Shown in pieces: positions 25,522-34,188 of a stretch of 64,000 nt of DNA. The stretch is from Barnesiella sp. An22. GTDB lineage: Bacteria; Bacteroidota; Bacteroidia; Bacteroidales; Barnesiellaceae. The stretch lies in contig NZ_NFJR01000002.1 of assembly GCF_002159975.1 (NCBI RefSeq), positions 62,001-126,000 on the forward strand, in the 5' to 3' direction. The position numbers were made by a program, and so were the translations under genes. Under the pieces are notes generated by a model. It searched no databases. It was not told the origin of the DNA and saw nothing but the letters and a program-made list of their open reading frames with translations. How positions within the stretch are numbered: the stretch's first letter is position 1; every line of letters begins with the position of its first letter.

Positions 25522-27333
25522 ATGGACTATTACAACTACCGTCGCCGGGAAAGCAGCGTCGTACAGATAGGTGACACGCCTCTCGGAGGGTCGTACCCGA
25601 TACGCATACAGTCGATGACCAACACCTCTACGCTCGACACCCCGGGCAGCGTAGAGCAGTGTATCCGCATTATCGAGGCCGGGGCCGACTATGTGAGACT
25701 TACCGCCCAGGGGGTGCGCGAGGCCGAAAACCTGGCCAATATCGAGAAAGAGCTTCATGAGCGGGGATACCACACCCCGCTGGTGGCCGACATCCACTTC
25801 AACCCCAAGGCGGCCGACGCAGCGGCCTGCACCGTCGAAAAGGTGCGTATCAACCCCGGTAACTTCGTCGACAGCGCCCGCACCTTCAAGCAGATAGACT
25901 ACACCGACGAGGAGTATGCCGCCGAACTGAAACGCCTGCGGGAGCGGTTTGTCGCCTTCCTCGACATCTGCAAGGAGCACCACACGGCCATCCGGCTGGG
26001 AGTGAACCACGGTTCTCTCTCCGACCGCATCATGAGCCGCTACGGCGATACGCCGGCGGGCATGGTCGAGTCGTGCATGGAGTTCCTGCGCATCTGCCGC
26101 GACGAACATTTCGACAACGTAGCCATCTCGATCAAGGCCTCCAACACGGTGGTGATGGTAGCCACCGTGCGGCTGCTCATCCAGACGATGGATGCCGAGG
26201 GCATGCACTACCCGCTGCACCTGGGGGTAACCGAAGCCGGCGATGGAGAGGACGGACGGATAAAGTCGGCCGTGGGTATAGGCACCCTGCTGGCCGACGG
26301 TATAGGCGACACCATACGGGTTTCGCTGAGCGAAGCACCCGAGGCCGAGGTGCCGGTGGCCCGCAAGCTGGTCGACTACATCACCGCCCGGGCCGGCCAT
26401 ACACCCATTGAGGCTCCCCACCTCTCGCTCGAGCAGTTGGCCGCCCGCCCCAAAGAGCACATCGAGGGGATTGGCGCCGGCGAACAGCCGGTGGTCCTGG
26501 CCGAGGGGAAACCCGGCAAGGGAGCCAAAGCCGACTTCTACTACACCCGCGACCAGGCGGCCGGGGGTGCGGTGCGTTCGATTGTCGACTATCCCCTCTA
26601 CCGGGGCGAGACTCACACCTACCCGCTCTTCCGGGCAACCGACTGGCAAGCCCTGACCTCGTGCCAGGCTCCGCTGCGGTTCCTGCAGGCCGACACGACC
26701 GAACTGACCGAGCCGCTGCTCAACCGGTTGGCCGGCGAGAAGGGGGTGGTACTCATCGTCACCTCGCACCACATCAACCCTGTGGGCGACACGCGTGCTG
26801 CCTTGGCTCGGCTGACCGCAGCCGGCTGCACCTGCCCCGTGATACTGAAGCGAGACTATCGCGAGAACAACCCCGAGGAGCTGCAAGTGAAGGCCGGAGC
26901 CGATTTCGGCCCCTTCCTGCTCGACAGCCTCATCGACGGTGTCTACCTCTGCAACGAGGGAGAAATAGCAGCACAGAGCCTCACAGACTACATGTTCACC
27001 ATTTTGCAGGCCGCCCGCAAGCGGTTCAGCAAGACCGAATACATCTCGTGCCCCAGTTGCGGACGCACCATGTTCAACCTGCAAACGACTCTGGCCCGGG
27101 TCAAAGCGGCCACCTCGCATCTGACCGGACTCAAAATAGGTGTCATGGGCTGTATCGTAAACGGTCCCGGCGAGATGGCTGATGCCGACTACGGCTACGT
27201 GGGTGCCGGACGCAACCGGGTGAGCCTCTACAAAGGCAAGAGCTGTATCGAAAAGAACATACCCGAGGAGCAGGCTATCGAAAAGCTCATCGCCCTCATC
27301 AAAGCCAACGGCGACTGGTGCGACCCCGCTTGA
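25522..27333 (+). CDS. ispG: 4-hydroxy-3-methylbut-2-enyl diphosphate synthase, long form
   Basis: IspG (GcpE) converts MEcPP to HMBPP in the non-mevalonate isoprenoid pathway using a [4Fe-4S] cluster. At 603 residues it is the long form with an insertion between the TIM barrel (~1-290) and the cluster-binding domain (~495-603), as known from plants, Chlamydiae and Bacteroidota. Cluster ligands are in YISCPSCGR (~509-517) and MGCIVNGPGE (~543-552, including the catalytic Glu). SMTNTSTLDT near residue 30 is the usual substrate-binding start. Confidence 0.97.
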   Translation: MDYYNYRRRESSVVQIGDTPLGGSYPIRIQSMTNTSTLDTPGSVEQCIRIIEAGADYVRLTAQGVREAENLANIEKELHERGYHTPLVADIHFNPKAADAAACTVEKVRINPGNFVDSARTFKQIDYTDEEYAAELKRLRERFVAFLDICKEHHTAIRLGVNHGSLSDRIMSRYGDTPAGMVESCMEFLRICRDEHFDNVAISIKASNTVVMVATVRLLIQTMDAEGMHYPLHLGVTEAGDGEDGRIKSAVGIGTLLADGIGDTIRVSLSEAPEAEVPVARKLVDYITARAGHTPIEAPHLSLEQLAARPKEHIEGIGAGEQPVVLAEGKPGKGAKADFYYTRDQAAGGAVRSIVDYPLYRGETHTYPLFRATDWQALTSCQAPLRFLQADTTELTEPLLNRLAGEKGVVLIVTSHHINPVGDTRAALARLTAAGCTCPVILKRDYRENNPEELQVKAGADFGPFLLDSLIDGVYLCNEGEIAAQSLTDYMFTILQAARKRFSKTEYISCPSCGRTMFNLQTTLARVKAATSHLTGLKIGVMGCIVNGPGEMADADYGYVGAGRNRVSLYKGKSCIEKNIPEEQAIEKLIALIKANGDWCDPA

Positions 27334-27350
27334 GATTTCTGACCTGAACA

Positions 27351-28724
27351 ATGAACGACAGCAAGAACAATATTCGCGCCGAACTGGCCACGCTCCCCGT
27401 GGGCAAACTGCTTTGGCGGTACTCGGTACCGGCCATCGTGGGGACGATGGTCATGTCGCTCTACAACGTAATCGACCGCATCTTTATCGGGCAAGGTGTG
27501 GGCCCCGACGCCATATCGGGGCTGGCCCTCACCTTCCCCATCATGTCGATTTCGGGAGCCATCGGCATGCTGGTCGGACAGGGTGCGGCGGCCCGCATCT
27601 CGATTGTGATGGGACAGGACGACAAGGAGAAGGCCGAGAAGATTCTGGCCAACAGCCTCATCCTCTCCGTCACCTTCGCCCTCTGCTACCTCTCGCTCTT
27701 CGTCATCTTCATGGACGACATTCTGCGCAGCTTCGGCGGCAGCGACCGCACCATACCCTATGCCCGCGAGTTCCTGCTCTACATCATGCCCGGCATGCTC
27801 TGCACCAACCTGTGCTACAGCTTCAACAACATGATGCGGGCCTCGGGCTATCCCGGCAAGGCCATGTACACGATGCTCATCGGCGCCTTCTCCAACCTCG
27901 TTCTCGCCCCCATCTTCATCTTCGGCCTCAAGCTGGGCATCAAGGGGGCGGCCATCGCTACCGACATAGCCATGGCCATCTCGGCGGTTTTCGTGATGGC
28001 ACACTTCTGCAACACCCGCAGCAACGTGCGGTTCCACCGCCGGTACTTCAAGCTCGAGTGGGCCATCCTCATCAACATCGTCTCCATAGGCATGTCGCCC
28101 TTCCTGGTCAATATCGCCAGCAGCGTAATCAACGCCATCATCAATACCTCGCTCTACCGCTACGGAGGCGACGAGGCCATTGGTGCCTTCGGCATCTTCA
28201 ACAGCTACGCCACCCTGGTGGTGATGCTCATCGTGGGGCTGTGCCAGGGCATGCAGCCCGTCGTGGGCTACAACTACGGAGCCGGCAACTACGACCGCAT
28301 GAAACGGGCCTTCAAGATTACCTGTGTCGTGGCCACCCTCTGCGCCACGGTGGGGTGGATAGGTTCCACCTTCTTCCCCTACTACATCATACGGGCCTTT
28401 ACCACTGACGAACATCTTATCGACGTGGCTATACACGGCATGCGCATCGCCATGGGCGTCTTCCCCATCGTGGGCATCCAGATGGTCGCCACCAACCTGT
28501 TCCAGTCGCTGGGCATGGCCTCGAAGGCCATCTTCATGAGTCTTACGCGGCAGGTCATCTTTCTCATACCGCTGCTGCTCATCTTCCCCCGCCTGTTCGA
28601 ACTGAACGGCGTGTGGGGCGCCATGCCGGTATCCGACACGATTGCCACCCTCGTCACCCTGCTGATGCTCTGGCAAACCAACCGGAAACTGGGGCAAAAC
28701 AATCGGGTAACGCCCGCCGCTTGA
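27351..28724 (+). CDS. MATE-family efflux transporter
   Basis: The 457-residue protein has about twelve transmembrane segments in two similar halves. The first TM region has the MATE pattern VPAIVGTMVMSLYNVIDRIFIG (~26-47) and the middle has GLCQGMQPVVGYNYGAGNYDRMKRA (~300-324), typical of the MepA/DinF group of Na+ or H+ driven drug exporters. Its substrate is unknown. It is the last gene of the rpoN-purE-ispG series and is followed by a strong hairpin. Confidence 0.93.
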   Translation: MNDSKNNIRAELATLPVGKLLWRYSVPAIVGTMVMSLYNVIDRIFIGQGVGPDAISGLALTFPIMSISGAIGMLVGQGAAARISIVMGQDDKEKAEKILANSLILSVTFALCYLSLFVIFMDDILRSFGGSDRTIPYAREFLLYIMPGMLCTNLCYSFNNMMRASGYPGKAMYTMLIGAFSNLVLAPIFIFGLKLGIKGAAIATDIAMAISAVFVMAHFCNTRSNVRFHRRYFKLEWAILINIVSIGMSPFLVNIASSVINAIINTSLYRYGGDEAIGAFGIFNSYATLVVMLIVGLCQGMQPVVGYNYGAGNYDRMKRAFKITCVVATLCATVGWIGSTFFPYYIIRAFTTDEHLIDVAIHGMRIAMGVFPIVGIQMVATNLFQSLGMASKAIFMSLTRQVIFLIPLLLIFPRLFELNGVWGAMPVSDTIATLVTLLMLWQTNRKLGQNNRVTPAA

Positions 28725-28776
28725 GAAAATACGGCATGCTTCCCCCATGGATTATTATCCAACCCGCTGATAACAA

Positions 28777-28818
28777 ACGAGGATGGCCCCGCGCTACATG
28801 CGTCGAAGCCATCCTCGT
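28777..28818. terminator. Bidirectional terminator
   Basis: ACGAGGATGGC pairs with GCCATCCTCGT ending at 28818, followed by CTTTAT. It lies between the convergent MATE and Lrp-type genes. Confidence 0.75.
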
Positions 28819-28863
28819 CTTTATACGTCGAGTCTGCACAGCGTGTCCCGTGCAAATCGTTGC

Positions 28864-29325
28864 TTACTCCTTCATCACCGGAATTTCGCGGTTCATGCTC
28901 TGCTCGAGCGAGATAAGCGTCTCGGTCGAAACTACCCCCTTGATGTGCTGAATCTTGTCGTTCAAGAGCTCCATCAGATGCTCGTTGTCCCGGGCATAGA
29001 GCTTGCACAACATCGTATAGGGACCTGTGGTGAAGTGGCACTCCACTACCTCGGGAATCTTTTCGAGCTCGGGAACTACATCGCGATACATCGACCCCTT
29101 CTCCAACTTCACCCCAATATAGGTACAAGTTCTGAAACCCAGCGACTTGGGGTTCACATGATACCCCGAACCGGTAATCACGTGCATATCGATCATGCGC
29201 TGTATGCGCTGGTGGATAGCCGCACGCGAAACGCCGCACTCGGCGGCTACGTCTTTCGACGGAATGCGAGCATTGCGCATTATAATCTCGAGAATCTGAC
29301 GATCTAGATTATCTATCTTTTCCAT
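28864..29325 (-). CDS. Lrp/AsnC-family transcriptional regulator
   Basis: The 153-residue protein has an N-terminal winged helix-turn-helix (~5-55; DRQILEIIMRNARIPSKDVAAECGVSRAAIHQRIQRM) and a C-terminal RAM/ligand domain (~66-145; VVECHFTTGPYTMLCKLYA). Members sense amino acids or related metabolites. It is transcribed away from the TetR-exporter operon, so the 296-bp gap between them holds divergent promoters; a regulatory link between the two is possible but not shown. Confidence 0.92.
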   Translation of the reverse strand: MEKIDNLDRQILEIIMRNARIPSKDVAAECGVSRAAIHQRIQRMIDMHVITGSGYHVNPKSLGFRTCTYIGVKLEKGSMYRDVVPELEKIPEVVECHFTTGPYTMLCKLYARDNEHLMELLNDKIQHIKGVVSTETLISLEQSMNREIPVMKE

Positions 29326-29355
29326 AAAATTTTATTTACATAAATCATTTTGCGA

Positions 29356-29386
29356 CAAAAATATCACTTCTTTTTGAATATACAAC
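29356..29386 (-). promoter_or_regulatory. Promoter of the Lrp-type gene
   Basis: On the minus strand GTTG (29383-29386), 19 bases, then TATTTTTG (29356-29363), about 30 bases before the ATG. The upstream box has one mismatch. Confidence 0.55.
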
Positions 29387-29556
29387 TATGTTTTAGCTAT
29401 TTTTTTTGACAAAAAGATACTTCCCTTACTAAAAACAGATGGCTTATTGAGCCTTTATAAGATACTTTTTCATAAAAAAATGAAGAATACAGAAGGGCTG
29501 AAACACTTTTCGAAGCGGACTGCCGCCTCCCCGATTGTGTTAAAAATCGATTTTTT

Positions 29557-29588
29557 ATTGTCGATTTTGTCCAGAATAGTTATAATTG
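29557..29588 (+). promoter_or_regulatory. Putative promoter of the TetR-exporter operon
   Basis: ATTG (29557-29560) is followed after 20 bases by TATAATTG (29581-29588), each one base off the Bacteroidota consensus. The 16-bp palindrome starts four bases later. Confidence 0.5.
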
Positions 29589-29591
29589 CAA

Positions 29592-29607
29592 TTAACAGCG
29601 CTGTTAA
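29592..29607 (+). promoter_or_regulatory. Perfect 16-bp palindromic operator for the TetR regulator
   Basis: TTAACAGCGCTGTTAA is an exact palindrome lying 14 bases before the regulator ATG and just after the predicted -7 box, where it would cover the transcription start. TetR dimers bind palindromes of this size, so autorepression of the whole operon is the natural reading. Confidence 0.7.
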
Positions 29608-29621
29608 ATAAAACATGACCT

Positions 29622-30275
29622 ATGTCACAAGCCAAACCCAACACCAAAAGAAAGAATACCGAGGGAGCCGTCATGGCGGCTGCCGAAGAGTTGTTTCTCG
29701 AGAAAGGATACCTGCTGGCCACTACGACCGAGATAGCCCGCCGGGCCGGTGTAACACACGCCATGCTACACTACTATTTCCAAACCAAGGAACAGATTTT
29801 CTTCAAGGTTCTCGACAAAAACCTGCACGAACTGTTTACCTCGGTACGCAATGCCATGTCGGCCGAAACTATTGCATTTTGGCCCAACCTGAAAGGTGGC
29901 GTAATCCGTCTGCTCGAATTCCTCAACCAGCATCGCCAACTGGTCAGTTTCCTGTACGACGTAGCCCGGCACAACCCCGAACTGCTGAACCGTTACCGCG
30001 AAAGCACCATAAGCCTCATTTCGGGACTTGCCGGCCATCACAAGGTCCTGCTCGACAACGAGGTGCGGGCCGGCCGGTGCAACCCCATCACCTTCGAACA
30101 ACTGTTTCTCGACCTCATTTCGCTGAGCTTCTCGACCTACATGTCGGTACCGGTGATGGAACAGGCGGTGGGAATGCCGCGTGACCAGATAGACCAGGCC
30201 CTGAAGAGGCGGCACGACGAGATTATCGCCCTGCTCTACCACCGGCTGTACGGCCGATGTGAGCCCGACCGATAA
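29622..30275 (+). CDS. TetR/AcrR-family transcriptional regulator
   Basis: The 217-residue protein has the TetR DNA-binding domain at ~12-60 (GAVMAAAEELFLEKGYLLATTTEIARRAGVTHAMLHYYFQTKEQIF pattern, including the helix-turn-helix and the YYF.TKE signature) and an all-helical ligand domain after it. It is the first gene of a seven-gene plus-strand operon encoding an exporter, as is usual for TetR proteins that sense the exporter's substrate. The ATG at 29622 was chosen over an out-of-frame ATG at 29615. Confidence 0.93.
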   Translation: MSQAKPNTKRKNTEGAVMAAAEELFLEKGYLLATTTEIARRAGVTHAMLHYYFQTKEQIFFKVLDKNLHELFTSVRNAMSAETIAFWPNLKGGVIRLLEFLNQHRQLVSFLYDVARHNPELLNRYRESTISLISGLAGHHKVLLDNEVRAGRCNPITFEQLFLDLISLSFSTYMSVPVMEQAVGMPRDQIDQALKRRHDEIIALLYHRLYGRCEPDR

Positions 30276-30322
30276 CCGGGAAAGAAGGAATCAAAAACAA
30301 GGAGCATTTTAACGAGAGAGAT

Positions 30323-31576
30323 ATGATGAAAAGATGGGTTTTTCTTATCCTGTGGGCCGGTATCGCCAGTGCGGCCGCCGCTCAAGTGACCCTGAGCGAT
30401 TGTGTGGAAAAGGCCCGCAACAACTACCCGCAGATACAGGAGCTCGGCCTCATCCGTGAAGCCGAGAAATACGATTTGTCCACCGCTAGCCAGAGTTGGC
30501 TGCCGCAACTCACCATCAGCGGCAAAGCCCAATATCAGTCAAAGGTGGTCGAGATGCCGTTCGAGATACCCGAGTTCAAGTTCAACCTGCCTCACGACCA
30601 ATATTCGCTGGTGGGCGAGGTGAGCCAGACCCTCTGGGACGGCGGCACGACGGCCAGCAAAAAGCGGCTGGTGAGCGCCGATGCCCAGATACAGAGCCAA
30701 CAGGTAGAGGTATCGTTGTACAGCATCAGGCAGAAGGTGGAGAATATCTTCCTGGGCATCCTGCTTATCGACAAGCAGATTGCTCAAAACGAGATTGCCA
30801 TCAAGAGCCTCTACCGCAACCGCGAGTCGGTGCTGGCGGGCATCGAGCACGGCGTGTCGTACAAGTCGGACTTGAGCATCGTCGATGTGAACATACTCAA
30901 CTACAAGCAGACCATCTCGTCGCTGAACTCCGACCGCCAGGCCTACGTCGACATGCTCGGGCGGCTCACCGGCGAGGACCTGTCGCAAGCACAGTTCGTA
31001 GAGCCGCCGGTCGACCTGCAAATCGACACTACTACCCTGGCGCGGCCCGAACTGCAACTCTACAAGGCACAGCTGGAGCAGACCCGGGTACAGCGTCAGG
31101 ATTTGCAGACCAACCTCTACCCCAAGTTCAACCTGTCGTTGCAGGGAGGTATCGGGCGCCCGGGATTGAACATCCTGAAAAACGAGTTCGAGCCCTACTA
31201 CGTCGTGGGGGTAAAGATGCAGTGGAACCTGGGGGCCCTCTATTCGCGCAAGAACGACATCCGTAAGATAGCCGCACAGAAAGAGCGCATCGAGCGCGAG
31301 CAGGAGACCTTTGTCTTCAACACGATGCTCGATGTGACCGACCGCCTGAACGAGGTGCGCAAAGCCCGGCAGGTGCTCGAGCAGGACCGCGAAATCATCA
31401 GGCTGCGCGAGGATATTCGCCAAGCCGGCGAGGAGCAGTACAAGCAGGGGGTCATCATGCTCACCGACCTGATGGACATGATTGACGAGGAGTTCAACGC
31501 CCGGGTGGCCGAATCGCTCCACCAGGTGCAGCTCATCATGGCCATCTGCGACCTGAAGACCACTCTGGGACAGTAA
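30323..31576 (+). CDS. TolC-family outer-membrane efflux protein
   Basis: The 417-residue protein has a signal peptide (~1-20, ending SAAAA-QV) and the two-fold repeated helical pattern of outer-membrane efflux proteins, starting TLSDCVEKARNNYPQIQE (~22-39). The long coiled-coil segments (~150-210 and ~330-400) and the WNLGALYSRKNDI stretch (~300) fit a trimeric exit duct. It stands 47 bases after the regulator gene and supplies the outer-membrane part of the exporter. Confidence 0.93.
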   Translation: MMKRWVFLILWAGIASAAAAQVTLSDCVEKARNNYPQIQELGLIREAEKYDLSTASQSWLPQLTISGKAQYQSKVVEMPFEIPEFKFNLPHDQYSLVGEVSQTLWDGGTTASKKRLVSADAQIQSQQVEVSLYSIRQKVENIFLGILLIDKQIAQNEIAIKSLYRNRESVLAGIEHGVSYKSDLSIVDVNILNYKQTISSLNSDRQAYVDMLGRLTGEDLSQAQFVEPPVDLQIDTTTLARPELQLYKAQLEQTRVQRQDLQTNLYPKFNLSLQGGIGRPGLNILKNEFEPYYVVGVKMQWNLGALYSRKNDIRKIAAQKERIEREQETFVFNTMLDVTDRLNEVRKARQVLEQDREIIRLREDIRQAGEEQYKQGVIMLTDLMDMIDEEFNARVAESLHQVQLIMAICDLKTTLGQ

Positions 31577-31605
31577 ACCGATACAGAACATAAACTCAAG
31601 AGACA

Positions 31606-32508
31606 ATGAAAGAGAAAATTTTATACACAGCCCTGGCAACGGCACTTCTCACCCTCGGCAGTTGTGCCGACCACTCGCGCGACTTCGACGCCTGCGGTCA
31701 GATAGAGGCGACCGAGGTGCTGGTTTCGGCCGAGGCCAACGGCCGCATCGTATCCCTGCAACTGACCGAAGGCGACCGGCTCACGGCCGGGCAGACCGTG
31801 GGTGTCATCGACTCGGTACAGACCTACCTGCAGAAGCAGGAGCTCGTGCGCAAGCGGTCGAACGCCCAGACCAAACTGGTAGACATCGACCGGCAACTGG
31901 CCTCGCAACAGGCCCAGCTCGAGAAACTGCAGGCCGACTACAAGCGGTACCAGGCTCTCGAGGCCAGGGATGCCGCTACCCAGAAACAGGTCGACGACCT
32001 CGCCTCGCAGATTGCCGTAACCCGGCGCGAGATGGCGGCCAAGAAACAGACCTACGAGCGCAACAACACGGGCATTCGCGAAGAGCTGGCCCTCTACGAC
32101 GTGCAGATTGCCGAGAAGGAGGACCAGTTGAACAAATGCCGCATCGTGGCCCCTATCGACGGCACGGTGCTGACCAAGTTTGCCGAAGCGGGAGAGCTGG
32201 TGACGTCAGGGAAATCGCTCTTCAAGATGGCCGACCTGAAGCAGGTCTACGTGCGGGCCTACCTCACCACGGCCCAACTGGCCGAGGTGAAGCTGGGCGA
32301 CACCGTGCAGGTGACCATCGAAGACGGTACCGACAAGCCCCGCCAGTACGAAGGCCGGTTGGTATGGATTGCCGACGAGGCCGAGTTTACCCCCAAGAAT
32401 ATCCAGACCCAGGACGAGCGGGCCGATCTGGTCTATGCCGCCAAGGTGTCCCTCGAGAACGACGGCTTCCTCAAACTGGGCATGTATGCGTACGTCCGTT
32501 TCAAATAG
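31606..32508 (+). CDS. HlyD/YbhG-type membrane fusion lipoprotein
   Basis: The 300-residue protein has a lipoprotein signal (lipobox LTLGSC, Cys 20). A biotinyl-lipoyl half-domain (IEATEVLVSAEANGRIVSLQL, ~32-52), a helical hairpin (~75-175, heptad-rich with QAQLEKLQADYKRYQAL) and the second lipoyl half (NKCRIVAPIDGTVLTKFAEAGE, ~175-196) are followed by a beta-barrel. It is the periplasmic adaptor that joins the ABC permeases to the TolC protein, as YbhG does in Escherichia coli. Confidence 0.92.
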   Translation: MKEKILYTALATALLTLGSCADHSRDFDACGQIEATEVLVSAEANGRIVSLQLTEGDRLTAGQTVGVIDSVQTYLQKQELVRKRSNAQTKLVDIDRQLASQQAQLEKLQADYKRYQALEARDAATQKQVDDLASQIAVTRREMAAKKQTYERNNTGIREELALYDVQIAEKEDQLNKCRIVAPIDGTVLTKFAEAGELVTSGKSLFKMADLKQVYVRAYLTTAQLAEVKLGDTVQVTIEDGTDKPRQYEGRLVWIADEAEFTPKNIQTQDERADLVYAAKVSLENDGFLKLGMYAYVRFK

Positions 32509-32520
32509 AGAGGTGCAGCC

Positions 32521-33444
32521 ATGGGAGCCATTGAAGTAGACGAGGTGAGCAAGCGATACGGGACCTGCCAGGCGTTGGAGCGTGTCTCGCTCGACATACG
32601 GGCGGGCGAGATTTACGGCCTTATCGGACCCGACGGGGCCGGCAAGACCTCACTGTTCCGCATACTGGTGACGCTGCTCCTTCCCGACAGCGGCCACGCC
32701 CGCGTCGAGGGGCTCGACGTGGTGAAGGATTTCATGGCCATCAGGCGGCGCATCGGCTACATGCCGGGACGGTTCTCGCTGTACCAGGACCTGACGGTGG
32801 CCGAAAACCTCGACTTCTTCGCCACCATGTTCGGCACCACCGTAGCCGACAACTACGAAAACATCCGGGAGATTTACTCCCAGATCGAACCCTTCCGCGA
32901 CCGGCGGGCCGGGAAACTGTCGGGCGGCATGAAACAGAAGCTGGCCCTCTGCTGCGCCCTGGTGCACCGCCCCACGGTACTCTTTCTCGACGAGCCCACC
33001 ACCGGCGTCGATGCCGTGAGCCGCAAAGAGTTCTGGAACATGCTCTATCGCATCCGCGAGGCCGGCGTCACCATACTGGTATCGACTCCCTACATGGACG
33101 AGGCGTCGCTCTGCGACCGCATATCGCTCATCCAGCAGGGGCACATCATCGAGACCGGCACCCCGGCGGCCATCGTGGCCCAATATCCGCACCGGCTCTT
33201 CGGCGTGTCGGGCCACCCGGCCTATCCGCTGCTGAAGTATCTGCGGCGACGAAACGACCTGCTGCGGTGCTTCTCGTTCGGGTCGGAGCACCACGTGGCC
33301 GTCGCACCCGGCACCATTGCCCCCGACGAGCTGCAGACCCAGATTCGGGCAGCGGGATTCAGCGACGCAACGGTACACGAAATCGAGCCCAACATCGAAG
33401 ATTGTTTCATGGAACTGGCTAAAAAAGAAAGGCAAAAGGCGTGA
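32521..33444 (+). CDS. ABC exporter ATP-binding protein (first of two)
   Basis: The 307-residue ATPase has Walker A GPDGAGKT (36-43), a canonical signature LSGGMKQK (133-140), Walker B VLFLDEP (~153-159), and an H-loop position occupied by Thr-Pro (VSTPYMDEA) instead of the usual His. The C-terminal ~80 residues resemble the tail of DrrA/YbhF-type ATPases. It corresponds to the first half of the fused YbhF/RbbA ATPase. The final TGA overlaps the GTG start of the second ATPase. Confidence 0.92.
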   Translation: MGAIEVDEVSKRYGTCQALERVSLDIRAGEIYGLIGPDGAGKTSLFRILVTLLLPDSGHARVEGLDVVKDFMAIRRRIGYMPGRFSLYQDLTVAENLDFFATMFGTTVADNYENIREIYSQIEPFRDRRAGKLSGGMKQKLALCCALVHRPTVLFLDEPTTGVDAVSRKEFWNMLYRIREAGVTILVSTPYMDEASLCDRISLIQQGHIIETGTPAAIVAQYPHRLFGVSGHPAYPLLKYLRRRNDLLRCFSFGSEHHVAVAPGTIAPDELQTQIRAAGFSDATVHEIEPNIEDCFMELAKKERQKA

Positions 33445-34184
33445 ACGAAAATACCGACATCATCATCGTAGAGCAGTTGACCAAGAAGTTCGGCAACTTC
33501 ACGGCGGTCGACCACATCAGCTTCAGGGTGCACCGGGGCGAAATCTTCGGATTCCTCGGGGCCAACGGAGCTGGCAAGACCACCGCCATGAAGATTCTGT
33601 GCGGCCTGAGCCTCCCCACCTCGGGCGGCGGCACGGTCAACGGGTACGACCTGTGCCGCGAACAGGAGAAAATCAAGCGTCACATCGGCTACATGAGCCA
33701 GAAGTTTTCGCTCTATGCCGACCTGAAGGTGTGGGAAAACATCCGCCTCTTCGGCGGCATTTACGGCTTAAGCGGCAAGCGCATCCGGCAAAAGAGCGAC
33801 GAGATGCTGCGCTACCTGAACATGACCGACCTGAGAGACGAACTGGTGGGCGACCTGCCGCTGGGGTGGAAGCAGAAGCTGGCCTTCAGCATCGCCCTCA
33901 TCCACGAACCGGCCATCGTCTTTCTCGACGAGCCTACCGGCGGTGTCGACCCCGAGACCCGGCGGCTCTTCTGGGACCTCATCTGCGAGACGGCCGAGGC
34001 GGGCACGACGATATTCGTCACCACCCACTACATGGACGAGGCCGAGTATTGCGACCGGGTGTCGATTATGGTCGACGGTGTCATTGCCGACCTCGACACC
34101 CCCGCAGCCCTGAAGCAACGCCATCAGGCGGCCGATATGGACGCGGTATTCCGTAAACTGGCCTACCAAGCCAAAAGAGAGTAA
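33441..34184 (+). CDS. ABC exporter ATP-binding protein (second of two)
   Basis: The 247-residue ATPase starts at GTG 33441, overlapping the preceding stop by four bases. It has Walker A GANGAGKT (40-47), Walker B IVFLDEP (~159-165) and the H-loop His in VTTHYMDEA. The signature motif reads LPLGWKQK (139-146) in place of LSGGQ, a variant known in the second half of YbhF/RbbA-type ATPases. Together the two subunits probably form one heterodimer with unequal ATP sites. Confidence 0.92.
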   Translation: MNENTDIIIVEQLTKKFGNFTAVDHISFRVHRGEIFGFLGANGAGKTTAMKILCGLSLPTSGGGTVNGYDLCREQEKIKRHIGYMSQKFSLYADLKVWENIRLFGGIYGLSGKRIRQKSDEMLRYLNMTDLRDELVGDLPLGWKQKLAFSIALIHEPAIVFLDEPTGGVDPETRRLFWDLICETAEAGTTIFVTTHYMDEAEYCDRVSIMVDGVIADLDTPAALKQRHQAADMDAVFRKLAYQAKRE

Positions 34185-34188
34185 GGCT

